Source: Datnioides undecimradiatus (Eukaryota > Chordata > Actinopteri > Lobotiformes > Datnioididae). Taken from it: a DNA stretch of 64,000 nt. Location of the stretch: contig WARS01000009.1 of NCBI GenBank assembly GCA_008933995.1, positions 1,111,501 to 1,175,500 on the forward strand. The letters run 5' to 3'. Positions 39,556 to 57,200 of the stretch are shown here, piece by piece. The number at the start of each line of letters is the position of its first letter. Positions within the stretch are counted from its first letter, which is position 1. The position numbers and the translations under genes are program-made. The notes under the pieces are model-generated. The model was given only the letters and a program-made list of their open reading frames with translations. It did not search any database and had not been told where the DNA came from.

Positions 39556-39599
39556 GGTGTTCATCTACCTGCATCATCAGCTGCAGGTAGATGAACACC
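39556..39599. other. Perfect 18-bp inverted repeat, 8-nt loop
   Basis: GGTGTTCATCTACCTGCA (39556-39573), spacer TCATCAGC, then its exact reverse complement (39582-39599). The pairing stops within two base pairs outside the arms. It is intergenic, about 480 bp upstream of the TATA box of the small secreted-peptide gene. The arms are short for a microRNA precursor. A local template-switch duplication is a simple explanation. Confidence 0.95.
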
Positions 39600-40073
39600 T
39601 TCACAACTTCTCATTTTCCTTTTTTTAAACCTTGACTTTTAAGCTTTTTTTTATTTCAAGTAACAGAAAATGTGAAAAAAATCACATTACATAGGAAATA
39701 ATGATTAAAAAACCCGAATAAGTCTTATTTCATTCTTGTCTGGCAACAATTCCTGCATAAATCACCGGGTTTGGATGTTCTCATAACTCATAACTCATAA
39801 AATCCTAGTCTAGAGTCAGCACAGCAGCTTTTTAGTGGTTGTTTCCGTTTTACTTCAGTCTGCTGTGGTGCACAATCACTGCTGTGTGTCTCCAACACCA
39901 TCGGTTCTGTTATGACACATATCAGTATGTGCAGCCAGGAGTTCTCCATGCTCTGTGCTTTTGAATAGAAGGAGTCAGTGATTTGTTATTGTAACCTCTT
40001 TTTCTTCTGAAACTCACTTGGGTAGATTTTTAAGATGCTTCAGAGGCACAGACACGCCCAACCTGCCGGTCTG

Positions 40074-40088
40074 GTATATATATATATA
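40074..40088 (+). promoter_or_regulatory. TATA box of small secreted-peptide gene
   Basis: GGTATATATATATATACAAG is followed, at normal spacing for a transcription start (about 40105), by a short non-coding exon ending in a consensus donor (AAAG/GTGAGT, exon end 40161). Confidence 0.55.
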
Positions 40089-40280
40089 CAAGAGTCGCAA
40101 CAGAGACACCAGAAACAGAAACCTCACTCCCAGACTGCTGCTGCTGAGTTTAACAGCAAAGGTGAGTTATGCTTTTTCATTTATTTCTAGGTTTTATTGA
40201 GAATTTAAAAGCATCATTGATTTGCATCATAAAATGAAAGGCAGACGGCTGCACTAAGCCCCATCGCTCTCTTGCAGACA

Positions 40281-41361
40281 ATGAAAGTTCAGATTGTCCT
40301 CCTGCTCTGTGCTGTTGTGGTCGGGCTCAAAGCGGAGTCGAGCGTTTCCCTCGGGGACCATGAAGGTATTCCTGTGTGTCTACCTGTGAGATTGTCTTAG
40401 CTACACGGTGGCACCAGGCAACAACTGTCTGGATCTTCTTGGTAACAGCGTCTGTTTTGACCTCACAGTTATTCCAGGGGAGGAGGCCGTTCCACAAATA
40501 CTGAAAATTAGCACGAGCGACCTGCAAAAAGGCGGTAAAAGCTCTGGAGGAACAGAAGGTCAGACTAAGATAATCCCATTATTTCACCTTCATGTTACTT
40601 TCCAGGGGGCATATACATGACTACCTGACATTAGAGAGGGATCGACCCGGGATTTTGAGACTGATATTGATTTTAATTGGGAAAAATTCACCAGTTAAGT
40701 TCATTTTTGATCTTTTTTTATGGATTATGCACCAGTTTTGCACCAATATGATTACACAAAAGTAAACAAAAGTTGTTTATATAATGGTGCATACAGGGAA
40801 AATAGATCAATACATGTGCAACAGGTAAATACCAATTTTCTCATCATTATGTGTGATGGACTGATGGATTGATTTGTCACTGTAATGTGAGCTTATTAAA
40901 GAATTACTCCATACAACTGCATTACAGCAGCAGCAATGTTACTCTGATCCAAAACAGGGAACTGAGGCAGGAAACTATACTGTGAAACATATGCAGTTTA
41001 ATTTAATAATTTAATTTGCATTTAACATGTATTTTTTAGTTAAAGGGCTAAAAACATCATATCCACATTATAATTTAACTTTCTTTACTTGCTTAAACTC
41101 TCGGAATAATATCTAACATCTTTACACCTGCAATGCATGCATGCAATAAACAAATTATCATGAACACAAATTAAGTATTACACCTTCTGTCCCACACAAA
41201 TATCCACCTGGTGTCAATTATATGAAACAGTTTACATAACTCTTCCTCGTGCATATGCTTTTAAAATGTAATATTTTGTGCTAGCTAGCTTCACATCCTG
41301 TTTTAAACCATATATATTCTAAATTTCCTTTGCAGAAAATGATGTCAGTCCGGGCCCGTGA
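40281..41361 (+). CDS. Unrecognised small secreted peptide, 66 residues, 3 coding exons
   Basis: Exons: non-coding about 40105-40161, then 40278-40365 (ATG 40281), 40469-40558 and 41336-about 41420 (stop 41359-41361). All junctions are GT/AG and both coding introns are phase 1. The product starts MKVQIVLLLCAVVVGLKA, a textbook signal peptide with likely cleavage after residue 18. The mature part of about 48 residues begins ESSVSLGDHEVIPGEEAVPQ and ends TEENDVSPGP. It has no cysteine, is acidic, and has no dibasic processing site. A TATA box lies upstream, and overlapping AATAAA signals (41396-41405) follow the stop by about 35 bp, so the whole transcript is only about 350 nt. I do not recognise the family. 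The architecture resembles small hormone, cytokine or secreted tissue-peptide genes. Phase-1 introns argue against the SCPP family, whose introns are phase 0. This is an eye-built gene model without homology support. Confidence 0.55.
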
Positions 41362-41395
41362 CAGGACACAGCCTCCGATCATCCAGAATATATTA

Positions 41396-41405
41396 AATAA
41401 ATAAA
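41396..41405 (+). terminator. Poly(A) signals of small secreted-peptide gene
   Basis: Two overlapping AATAAA hexamers (41396-41401, 41400-41405), followed by a TG-rich stretch with TGTCAG and GTGTTTACTTGG. Confidence 0.5.
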
Positions 41406-41420
41406 CATGGCGATAAAAAC

Positions 41421-42300
41421 ATGTCAGTAAACATGTGTTTACTTGGTCTTTATTAGTTTTGGATAAAGGTAAAGAGGGACAAAATATAATCTTTTATTTT
41501 TTATAATTTTTTTTGGTTTATGATAGTCTGAAGTTGTTTATTATACCCCTACATAATTAGCTAATATACTGTATATTGTGTTTCCATGCACATACAAGCA
41601 CCAGGACTGTGAGGACACATAAGACACCAACAAACCATTGTAGTGGTTCCAAATATCGTTACATTGCAAAGAAATTAAATAATAATTTAAAGCTGTAATG
41701 TAAAATGCTATGAATATATAAAACATGGTCAAATGGAAATTGTTTTTACTTAAAGCATTTCACTTCAGGGAAGCCACAGATATGTTTCTAAAGATAATGT
41801 TAATTTATATGAAAAATATAATTATGTTGTTTAATAGGCTCTGCAGAATTATTACTAAATGTTACTGAGATTTACTTCATGTCACTTTATTGACTGTGGC
41901 TGTGTAAATACATGAATTATGTAGACAAAAATTTAACTTTAAAAAAAATGAAAATCTATAGAGGCGAGAGACAAACATCTTGAATTCCCTTTGCCTTAAT
42001 ATATCTCTTACTTGATGTTATTCTATGTGCAAGTTACCCAGTGATGGATTCAAAATGCTGCACGATCATGGTCCTGATCTATTAATACAAGCGCTGCTTA
42101 ATATAAATTTATACCATTACATAATCAAACGCCTGTGTAGTCCTCATGGCCGTTGACATGTCGCCCCCTAGAGGCCCCGGCCTAACAGTGCATGTTTCAG
42201 CTGAACTCTTGCGGAAAGTGAGTTTAAATAAGAAAAAAAAAACATATTTATCATCCTTTGTTTGGGTCAAGATGTTGAAAAATGACGAAAAAGTAGAGGA
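41421..42300. other. Intergenic AT-rich DNA
   Basis: Between the small secreted-peptide gene and the tmem41a promoter. Strongly AT-rich with no coding signal on either strand. Confidence 0.6.
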
Positions 42301-42612
42301 AAAGCAGTGAAAAGCCAGAGGTTTGAGCCGCCACGTGACAGCGTTACACAAACGTCAACAGCGTCTTTTCCCTTAAGAAAGTTGTTGGTCACCAGCTGCC
42401 ATGTGATCCGCCAGCCGAACCCTGCCAGAATGTCAACCGTCTTCTGTAGCCCGGTGCCCGGTAAGCGACACCCCTCTTCCTCGGTGTCGTCCAACTGAAC
42501 CGCAACACGTCGACTTTGTTTCCCTCGGGTTGTCCCTCGCCCTCGCTCTTAAATCCAGGCTGACTTTCCGGCGGAGTTCGCCGGCGCACGGGGAGTTTGA
42601 GCGGGGAGCAAC

Positions 42613-47481
<4,869 letters not shown>

Positions 47482-49540
47482 TTCAGGGGTAAAAGAGGAA
47501 TCGACAGGTTTTGGTTTGATTCCCAAAAACAACAGAACGTCAGAAGAACCGAGATGGAAGGGAAGATCCTCTCTCCGCTTGGTATGCATGTGACCTTTTG
47601 TCCTTTTCAGCCCGGGGATTTCTGTAAGGTCACACCAAAGGCTTGTCATACTTAAGGCATGATCTGCTCTTAAGGTTTGGAAACGTCTTCAGATCATGTT
47701 ACACCATGTTACACCAGGCCAGAGCAGAGTCTGAAGCTCAGACGGGTTCGGAAATAAAATAAACTCTTGATTGTCGAGTTGAGCGCTTGCATGTCTTCAA
47801 GTTGCTCAGTTTACACCCAAATTACACATAGTATCCCATCTATCGTGTTTATTTCTAGGACTGTGTAGACCAATGCAGAACGATACCGTCTTGTTTGGAT
47901 GATCCGGACGATGATATGCTGAAGTTGGGTGCAGGGAGAGAGAGATCGACCACTGGTTGAGCTAGATTCACTTTTAACAAGCTCGTCTCCATAGAAACAG
48001 TCTGCGCTTTAAATCAGGCCCACCCTGTTGAAATTGTGTTGTTTTTAGTGTTTGTTGTGTATTTAGATGTCAAATTTTAATAAAGGTAAAACATCTCATA
48101 CATCTCAGCCTCCGTCAGTCAGGATGCGCCCGTCGGCTGCTCACCCACGACGCCGCGCCCGTCAGGAACGACCTCAAAGCACAGACAGTTTAAGATTCTC
48201 GGCTGAACTGTTTGGACGTTGTGATGTTTTGCATTTCGTGCCACTGCCAAGCTGCCGCCGTGTAGCGTACAGCAGCACGGGAGGCCCCGCTGGACCGTGC
48301 TGTGGTGAAATCAGCTGCGCGTGTCCTCACAAACCTTCGCCACTCCACGCTCTTTTAGCTCTTTGCTGAGTTTTCAGTCTGCTGTGGGCGACAGCGATCA
48401 GACAGTTCTCCAGCGCGGCCCTGATGTTCATCTCGTCCTCCTTGCATATGTTTACCCTGCAGCTCAGTGTGCAGCCGTTACGGTTCCATCATTTTAGCAC
48501 ATTTCGACTGTTTCTTCCTGAAGCACTTACACGTTTGTCTTAACGTAGCTGTGGCTGTGCAGATCAGGTGTGATCCTCTCATGACCTTTGACCTGTATCC
48601 AGCTGTTAAAGTTAGGTTTGGCTGTTCAGCTGTGGTCACCTGAGGAAGAACTTTAATACCTAAACTCACGGTTTACAGTGTTTTAAAGCAGGTGATTCAT
48701 CTGTACACGCTGGGAGTTAGCACACATTGAGGCGTGAACTTTTCACATTACAGAAGAGAAACAGACCTAAAGTTTGTATTTTTCTTTACTTTTACAGTTT
48801 TTAATCTGGAAACAGTCGTGAGAAGGTCACATCTTGTGCTCCTGTGAATGTTTAGCACTTTACGTCTGCCGCTGTCAGCGTAACTGACTTTGTGTTTCAG
48901 TTTGTGCTGTTTTGTTGTTTTCTCTTCACAGAGAATAGTCTTAAATTGTAGCTTATTTTAAATGAAACGTAAAGAACACAGGGAACGTTAGCATTTGCTC
49001 TAAATTCAGGTGTGAATGTAGCGCAGAGAGGGACAGTCTGCAACAGTTTGAACAGAGGTCCTTTGTTTTTACAGGTCTGGAGCATTTACTTTATATTTTT
49101 AGACAGATTTTATGATATTTTGTAAAATGTATTTGTAGTATTTTGGATATAAAATCTTATATTGTAGCCTGACGGTGTAGTGCAGCTGAGGATTTTTACT
49201 TTTCTGGAGTAGATTCATATTTTTCTCTTAATCTTGCAGCTGTGGACACAAACTGTAAAAACATTGTTGAGTGTCCTGATTGAAGACTCAAAGTGCCAAT
49301 ATCCAGTGTTAATCTGCAGCTCCCCTGCTGTTGCAGAGGCAGTTTCATGAAAACAGTGGCTAATAAAAAATATTTTTGTTGTTTAAAGGCTTTGTTTGAC
49401 TCGTTCTCGTCTTCTTTGACCAAAAAAAAGAAAAAAAACTTTTCCGATCAGCTCAGAGGAGACAATCTTTTTTCTAAGATGCAACATGTTTGTTGTGAAA
49501 TGTGTAGAAAATGTAATAAAACCTGTTACATCTCTTTATT
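47482..49540 (+). other. tmem41a: tmem41a 3'UTR with alternative poly(A) signals
   Basis: No coding signal. AATAAA hexamers lie at 47753-47758, 48079-48084 and 49515-49520. The last sits about 110 bp before the reverse-strand signal of gpr155, suggesting the longest tmem41a transcript stops close to the convergent gene. Confidence 0.5.
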
Positions 49541-49628
49541 GTTGCTCAGTTTTGAATCATAATCGAAATTACTTGAGTAAATTGAGTGGTGACAAACTGA
49601 AACATGCCAGACTTTGGATGCAAACAAG

Positions 49629-51259
49629 TTTATTTGTGCCTTCCACATGGTAACACAGCCACTGACCCTGATTGATTCACAGCAACGCGCTTAAAACACA
49701 ACACCCACAGTAACGCTGATCAACACACACCCGCGCCTCAGGTTAAAATCTCTTTGCCACAGTCAGACGCACACATCACACAGAAGCTCAGACGTTTTTA
49801 CTCATGCACACACACACAGACACAGACACACACCTTCACACTGGTGCAGGCAGGCACTCGACTCATTATAATAGCTCAGTAAACACGAGAACCTGGTGTG
49901 ATTTGCATGAACTCGACTGTGGTGTCAGCTGGCAGAAGACACATGGATGGACATATGTGCACATGGGAATGTTTGTGATATTGAAAAGTGACGCAGGACA
50001 ACAGATGCATATCCTTTTGTTGCACATTATGCTTCTGGTGAAAGGTCAGGAGGTTACACGGGGGTCGACCTCACCATCCTCAGGTCCACAGCATCAGTTT
50101 GACATTAGTGTAGTCTTTCATGTGCATATATCACCTTCCATCCGTCTTCTACAGCCCTGCCAACACACTGTAAACTTCATATTAACAATATCACGGATCA
50201 GCTATGACGTACAAGGCAAACGATAGTCGTAGTGGAGTTTGGTGCGGCCAGTCGCTCAGTGGGAGCCAAGCAATCTGTAAACAGTTCAGCAGTGTAGATT
50301 CACAGCCTAGAGTCAAACCTCATCCAAATCACACCAAATCAGTCCCAAACAAATGGTTTTTTAAATCGGCACGATGTAGAGACAACAAACATCCTCCGCA
50401 GCGTCGCCGCAAGACGAGGATCCCTCCAGTTGCATAATTTAAGAAATGTAAAGAACGCGTCGTACTTCAGTCAGTGCAAATGTTTCAGTGCTGAGCAGAA
50501 GTCTGGACTGCTCCGAGTCATGCAAGCTAGTCGACGTAGACCAGAGTGGTTAAAAGACGCAGCGTGCAAGATATCGAATACGGAAATAACAGGCGGGTTC
50601 GTGACAACATATAAAGGAGGGAGTGCCATTGGCCTTCAGCGAGCAGCCCTGAAGCATCCGTTTACTGGCCTTCTGCAACTGTTTCACCACTTGCACATTG
50701 TTGTTGTTGTCACACAAATACGGTATTTGCCGATGACGTGCTGAGGAGGGGCAACTTGTCCTTGAAACAAAGCTTATTTGTCCTTAGAACAATGAAAACG
50801 TGAATTCACCGGTCCACAGAAAACCAGATGAGAAAGACGAAAAACCAATTTTCTGTCACATGTTGGGGAGCGACTGTGTCGTGTGACCGAAATCAAAAGA
50901 CCATGAGCTCGGTTCGAAAAGGTGAAACGATTTAAACAAGAAAGTTGAAACAAAAAGGAAAGATCTGAAGCCAGGGGACGTGACGTACGTCTTCTTTCTG
51001 CTCTGATTCATCCGTAACTGTCTTCACAAGAGCTCTCTTTCCTTGTGTCAGTCTGTTTTTATCGTGTGTGTAATAGCTCTCACCTGTAAACGTGTCTTCT
51101 ATCTTCCACTGACGCCTCTTAATAGATGGAGACATATATTTCAAATTGTGGGGGAAACAAGCAGCAACCACCATGAAAAGCCTCAGAAACCTCTTCATCC
51201 TTCCTGTCTTATCTTTCCCCCCTTCCTCCCTTTCCTTGCTCCCTCCACCTCCCTTCTCC
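49629..51259 (-). other. gpr155: gpr155 3'UTR with poly(A) signal at 49629-49634
   Basis: Non-coding on both strands downstream of the gpr155 stop codon (51260-51262). TTTATT at 49629-49634 reads AATAAA on the minus strand and is the likely distal poly(A) signal. It lies tail-to-tail with the tmem41a 3' end near 49540. Confidence 0.45.
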
Positions 51260-54200
51260 TCACATGTTCTGGGACAACCCCTCCCCTCTCCAGCTCTCCT
51301 TCCCCTGGGTGAAGTGGTACACGAGGCCGGGCTCATCCCTGAAGCTGTGTCGACCTGTCACGTGATCTAACACACCTCCCAGCTGAAGTCGAATGCCGTA
51401 CAGTTGGGCCTCGGCCCGCCCAGCGCAGAGGCCCCGCTCGACCAGCCAGTCCACCAAGTCGCTGCCCCGAAACGCACTTTCTAAACGGGGCTGGGGACGC
51501 TGACAGGGATGGGGTGGGCTTGAAGCAAGGTCATGCTGGTGTAGGTGGTGGGGAGCAGCTGGGCTGTGAGCTTGGTCAGACTGGATTTGGGAAATCTGCT
51601 CCTCTTGGATGTCAGAGTTCGAAATATGTGCTTGGTTTTCATTCTCAGGCTCAAGCCGGGGTCGAGGGGGAAGTGAAGACTGGCCGCAGGGTTCAGCTGG
51701 ATTGTGACTTTGGTGAATCTGGAGCAGATCCTGCACCTCGTGGTTTAGTTGCTCCTGAGGATCCTGATGCAGGTGCAGGTGCTGGGCCTGATTAGAGGGG
51801 GGACGTCTCAAAGCCTCCTCCTCCAGGCCTCGTTCTCCTCCCAACCTGTCATTATCAGAGGAAGGATTCACCTGTCGAAGCGCTCACACTCTCCCTTGAG
51901 CCACTAGGGGGTGATAGAGGAGAAGCAAAAGGACAAACGGGCAGGCAAAGGGAAGCAGGGAGGAATAAAAGGAAACATGAGGGGAAGAAAGGAAAGAACA
52001 AGCATTAATAAAGAAGATGAAGAGAGGATTTCATGTGTTAGAAAGAAAAGAAAAGCACCAAAGACTCACGAAGATCCAGTGTTTTAGTGAGTAGAGTTTT
52101 GTAGCAGAACTGCTAAAATTCAAATTCAAGAATTCATATTTAATGCAAAAAAAGTAAACAAGGGAAACGCAATCAAAATAATTCAGCCATTAGTAAAACG
52201 GGCGCAAAACTGAAAAGGTTCAAACAGGAATAAATAACATGCAGACATTTCCAGTATGTGCATGGCGCAGGAGCAGCTCATGTTTCTACTGTGTAATTAT
52301 TTCCATATGCAAGTTCAGCATCAACAGCGCAGCATGGTTTAAATTAGGAAAGGTGCAGCGCACTGATAAAATCAGGTAGTCGTTTACTTTCCACAGTAAG
52401 CACAAATGCACGGTGGGACAGAAACACACAGACTCTCACTCGTACCTGCGTGTGTGTATGATGTCTTGAACACACTGGTCTTTGTGGTAGCGGACAAACT
52501 GCGTACAGGTGAGCCTGACCTCCTCCGGTATCCCTGAGGGACTCAGATCCTCTCCGTCCCTGCCCTGCCACAGCCCGAGCAACCTGACGCAGACACAAAC
52601 ACTGTTCTTCTCTCGGCGCGTCTCATTCGATTACCTGACCTCACAAGAAATGACGACGGACAGGTCCGACCATCCGCCGGGAAGACTCACCTCTTTTTAA
52701 AAGGCAGGATGATGAGGTGTCTGTCCAGACCAAAGATCCCAAAGGACAGGAAACCCTGGGACAAAGAGACACAGGGTTATGTATTTACAGTTACGATTAA
52801 ACACAAGTTTCCATTCTTTAAGGTATAACGTAGCCTTTTCCACATTTAACGTCTTGTAAAACGTTGACGGCTGTCTGATGCCAAGGTAGTCTCTCAGGAC
52901 ATCAGCCATTGTTTCAGGGGAGCTGGTGACCCGAAGGACGACAGATAAAGAAGAAAATTAAGAACTAAGAACTAACAGCACACATGATGCCACGCTGCTT
53001 CAGGACATCAACAAACTCCGTCTTTTGTCATTGTTACACCCGAGAGGCCTGTAAGAGAGCAGAGAACTGTGCATTTAACGACAACAACACACGGGTACCT
53101 GTCCGTAATTTGCCACGGCACAGAAGAACTGAAGCTCGAGGTAAAGTCTTCCTGGATCTTTGTTGAACAACCACCACAGACAGCTGGACAGGTTCTACAC
53201 ACAGACAGAGACATCGACCAATCAGACATCAGCACATTTACCTCTAGACAGTTTAGACCTCGGCTTCCAGGACTTACAGATACGCTTAGACAAGGTTTTT
53301 TAAATGTCGAGATAAATTAGAGATAACACTCCATCATCACCTTCAGCCAGCGCTTCCTTGGCTCTAGTGTCAGGACAGTGTCTGCATGCGATTTCCTCAG
53401 ACATCTTCCTGCTAATTTGCTAATTACGCTCTCACGTTCGCGCAGACATTTATCCAGCGTTTAACCCTTACCGCCAGCAGGCTGACGAACAGCAGCAGAC
53501 AGAGCAGGACGTGTCTGACTGTCTGTTTGTCGTCGGTGGTTTGGGGCCCGGGGGGCGGCAGGTCCAGCGGCTGCTCAGAGGCGGACGGGCCCTGCAGCTG
53601 CCCGTCACACAGCGCCCCACTGTGGCCTGGATGGGGAAAGGCGCACAACTGATGTGAGAACAGTTTGAACTATTGCAGGCATCTTGGTTTGGCTTGATTT
53701 AGATGACTGGTAGAAATCAGGTCAAAATAGAGACTGAAATATATGCTTCTTCTTTGTGGACGTGAATGAAATATCAAATATCCTTCACCATAAGTTATAT
53801 TTAACAAACGTAATTGACCAGATTTGTGTTTGGTACCTGTGCTGTTTGTGTGCTCCCTCTGCGTGCTGGCTATCATGTCAGGCAAGGTCTGGAGCGGAGA
53901 GAAACTGTGAAGGTCTGGCAACAAAACAGAAGCAAGTATTCGTTATCCGGCGAGTACTGATCAGTGAAAGTTATGAAAACATGCAGATTATGTTTCAGCA
54001 TCAATGTGAGTATGAAACTTACCAACAGACTGACGACAGCTATCGGTCTGAGTTAGAATAAACCAAAGCTGTTAGTAGCACAGGACGGATACCTGAGTTG
54101 ATGCTGCAGGCCGGTGAATTCGCCATCTGTGGCTGCTGCTGTTGTTGTTGTTGTGGATCCTCCAGGCCACCGGGGGCCCTCAGCTCATCGCTGATGCCTG

Positions 54201-57200
54201 TTACAGCAGCTCTGCTCAGGGCCTGGTAGCCTCTCTGCTCCCTGTCTCTCTGACTGAGACCCATCAGCGATATTGCACCAAGCAAGAGGCTGACTGCAAG
54301 CACCGCTGCCGTGCTGATTATCTGTAGCAAGAGGAAACAGGATACAAATGAAACTTCCTGGTTGAATTCATTCTGAGGGTTTTCTGGGACTTCTATAAAA
54401 CTCCTCAGTACACGAAGATAACCCAACAGGGTTTAAACAACCCTGAGAAATAAGGGAGAAGGGCAGAATGAAGAGCAGGTGTTTGTCTAACCTGAGCTCG
54501 GCCATAGAAGAAGGCGGAGTCTATGGTGTCGGTCCTCTCTCCCGATATCAGAAGAAGTCCGACCATGAGGAAGGGAACACTGGCACACACACACACACAC
54601 ACACACACGCACGATGTTGTTCATGCAGTTTTTATGTGTTTGTTAAACATCTGAGATCCCAGTCTAGCAATTTGACCCCGTGTCTACGCTGCAAGTGGTG
54701 GTCAGAGGTGTGTTTTTAATCCGCGCAGCTGTCCGCAGCAGCCCTGAGCAGGCTCTCGTCTCAGCTAAAGCACTAAATGAATATATTTATCTAGATTTTG
54801 GTGAAATCACGTGAAGCGGAGTGTGCTGCTCTGCTGTGGTTTGTGACCCCACACACTCCCCCTTCGCTTTTCATTAGCAGCTGGGAGGGAGGACACTGGA
54901 ACATCTGGGGCGTAGAGGAGCTGTATCAAAGGAAACCTGCACACTGCACGGAAAGTTTGGCTGCTCGTTTGAAATAAACGCTGTTGTCCAGCGAACACGG
55001 CGCTGACGTGACATCTGCAGTCTAGACACAGACCAAATGTGGTCAAGAACATTTCTGTACCACGTAGCTTTGGGACGCAATGATTCATCTGTAGCTTCGA
55101 TGTTTTCACGTGTGGACTTACCCCCAGCCCACGATCATGAATACTCCTGGTCGGAGCCTCAGAAGATCGTCTCGGTTTGTCAGAGCCAGACAGAGCGGGA
55201 TTAACCCTGAAATAACAAGCACCAGAATGTGAATGTGCACTATGAGCACGATGAACTTCAGTACGGAGTCAAAAGGAGCCAATGAGGAAGCATCTTAAAC
55301 CTGCGTTCCTCCTAACGGCCATCAGGAGGCGACTACACTGGATGCAAAGAGGAGTCTATTCTAAGTCTTTGAAAAACTCTTCCTGCCTCTAACTTAATTA
55401 ATTAACATTCAGTAAATATTTTCCTAATGGGTTTTTGGCTTCAACCACTATCTAACTCTTCTCTTTTAAAACACGGTGTGCATCAATTAGGCTCCGCAGT
55501 GGAGCAGAGCAGATGATACGGCAGGGTATGTTTTCGGACACGGCTGTCTTGCTCCTTTGTAACCAAGCAAGATAGACACGGGCCCCCACACACTTACCTG
55601 TCCAAATGTAGGTGCTATACAGAGACCCGTAGAGCAGAGTGAAGGTAAACATTTTGCCGAGCAGATTATCTTCTTTTTTCACCGAGAAGTTCCACAGGAT
55701 CATGCTGACACACACCAAAAACTAAAACAGAGCACAGGGCAGCAGGTTAAGGGAGCAAAGCAACAGCAAGAAGCCAGTGTGCTCTATGAGCATTACCTGG
55801 ATATATGATTATAGACAGAAACAAAAGTGATATTCAAATAAATGTCATTTTGATGTTTTAATCTTCAAAATCATTTGAGTTGTGAGTGGAAACTGACCTG
55901 AGCCAGGAAGAGATTTAATGCAAAAAGGTGAGGAAGTCTGTTAAATTTCCTGCTTAGCAACATCACGATAATGGTCCACACCTGCGAGGTGAAACGGGAA
56001 CATGATCACAGAGTTTTTGATAATTAATAAAATAATTAAGTCATTTTTTTAAATCTTTCAGCAGCAGCTGTTTGTCCTCGTCCAGCTCTAACAAACGTGC
56101 TCACCAGTGCTACAAGGCTGACGATGCTGATGTTGAAGCTCACGTTTTCGAGTTCTGTCACCAGGGGCGTCGGGTCCATCAGGGGGATTGTCAACAACCA
56201 AGCCGACACGTACATGATGGGTGCAGACAGAAAGGTACTGATGACCATCCCCGATGTTACCTAAAGAAAGGACAGAGGAAGAAACACTGACTGACCTGAC
56301 ATCAAATCTTAATCTTAATAATAATTTACTTTAGGAGTAGAAGCTGAGGGGTGGGAGGGTGTGAATGGGTGCTGTCATGGGTCCGTCCCAGAGTGCTGTG
56401 TACTCATGTAGTAGAACACAATGCAGTCAGAACACCAACATGTCGATTAGCCACACAGCTGGAGGGATCCCACTTTGACAGCAGGAGTTTCAGCCTCTTC
56501 CTTCTGTTTTTAGTCCCGATGCGTTTCACAAAGACTACCTACCACCTCTAGCTCCATGTTGTAGTGTCCAGCGTAGATGGCCACGCTCGGTGCGGTTGGG
56601 AAGACTCCATATAGGAAAGCAAAGTTAGACAAGCTGGTGTGGTTGGCGCTCGTGCTGTTCACGCCCACGTCCAGAATATCCACCATGTCTTTACAGACCA
56701 GTGGCATCACCAGGCTGGAGAGAGAGGCACACACTAAATCTGTAAAACTTCATTAATCACCAGTTGTTTAAGCTGTTCTTGTTGATAAAGATTAGACATC
56801 ATATCACTCTGTAACCCCTACAATTACCACTATCCCAGTCCCACTTACAGTTTGGCTGTGATGAGGAGAATCAAGGCAACTCCAGTATCTCTTGTTAGCT
56901 TTCTAAGCTGGCCGACCTGCCACAGAAACACACAGACTCCTTTAATCTGGTATCAGTCATGTTCACACACTGTTTGAAACTGTTTTAAACAAAAAAAAAT
57001 TATAACGAAACCAAACACACCATAGTGAGGCCGAGGTAAAACAAGGCCGCCCCTCCGAAGGAGTTCGCCAGCCCGTCTATGAACTCCGACAGCACAGCAG
57101 GGATCTGCTGGCCCAGAGCAAAGTGGGCGATGATTCCTACTATCACCATGAAAACCACTGGGTTCTTCAACACCTGGCGACGCGACAGAGAGACGAACAA

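Noticed and set aside
39556..39599. microRNA precursor
   Set aside because: The stem is only 18-20 bp with an 8-nt loop and no extended lower stem, too short for a typical pre-miRNA.
40281..41361. Assignment of the minigene to the SCPP (mineral-associated) family or to antimicrobial peptides
   Set aside because: SCPP introns are phase 0 while these are phase 1. The mature peptide is acidic and cysteine-free, unlike hepcidin, defensin or cationic amphipathic peptides.
51514..51795. Plus-strand open frame antisense to the last gpr155 exon
   Set aside because: It is a shadow of the gpr155 coding strand; the minus frame carries the DEP domain.
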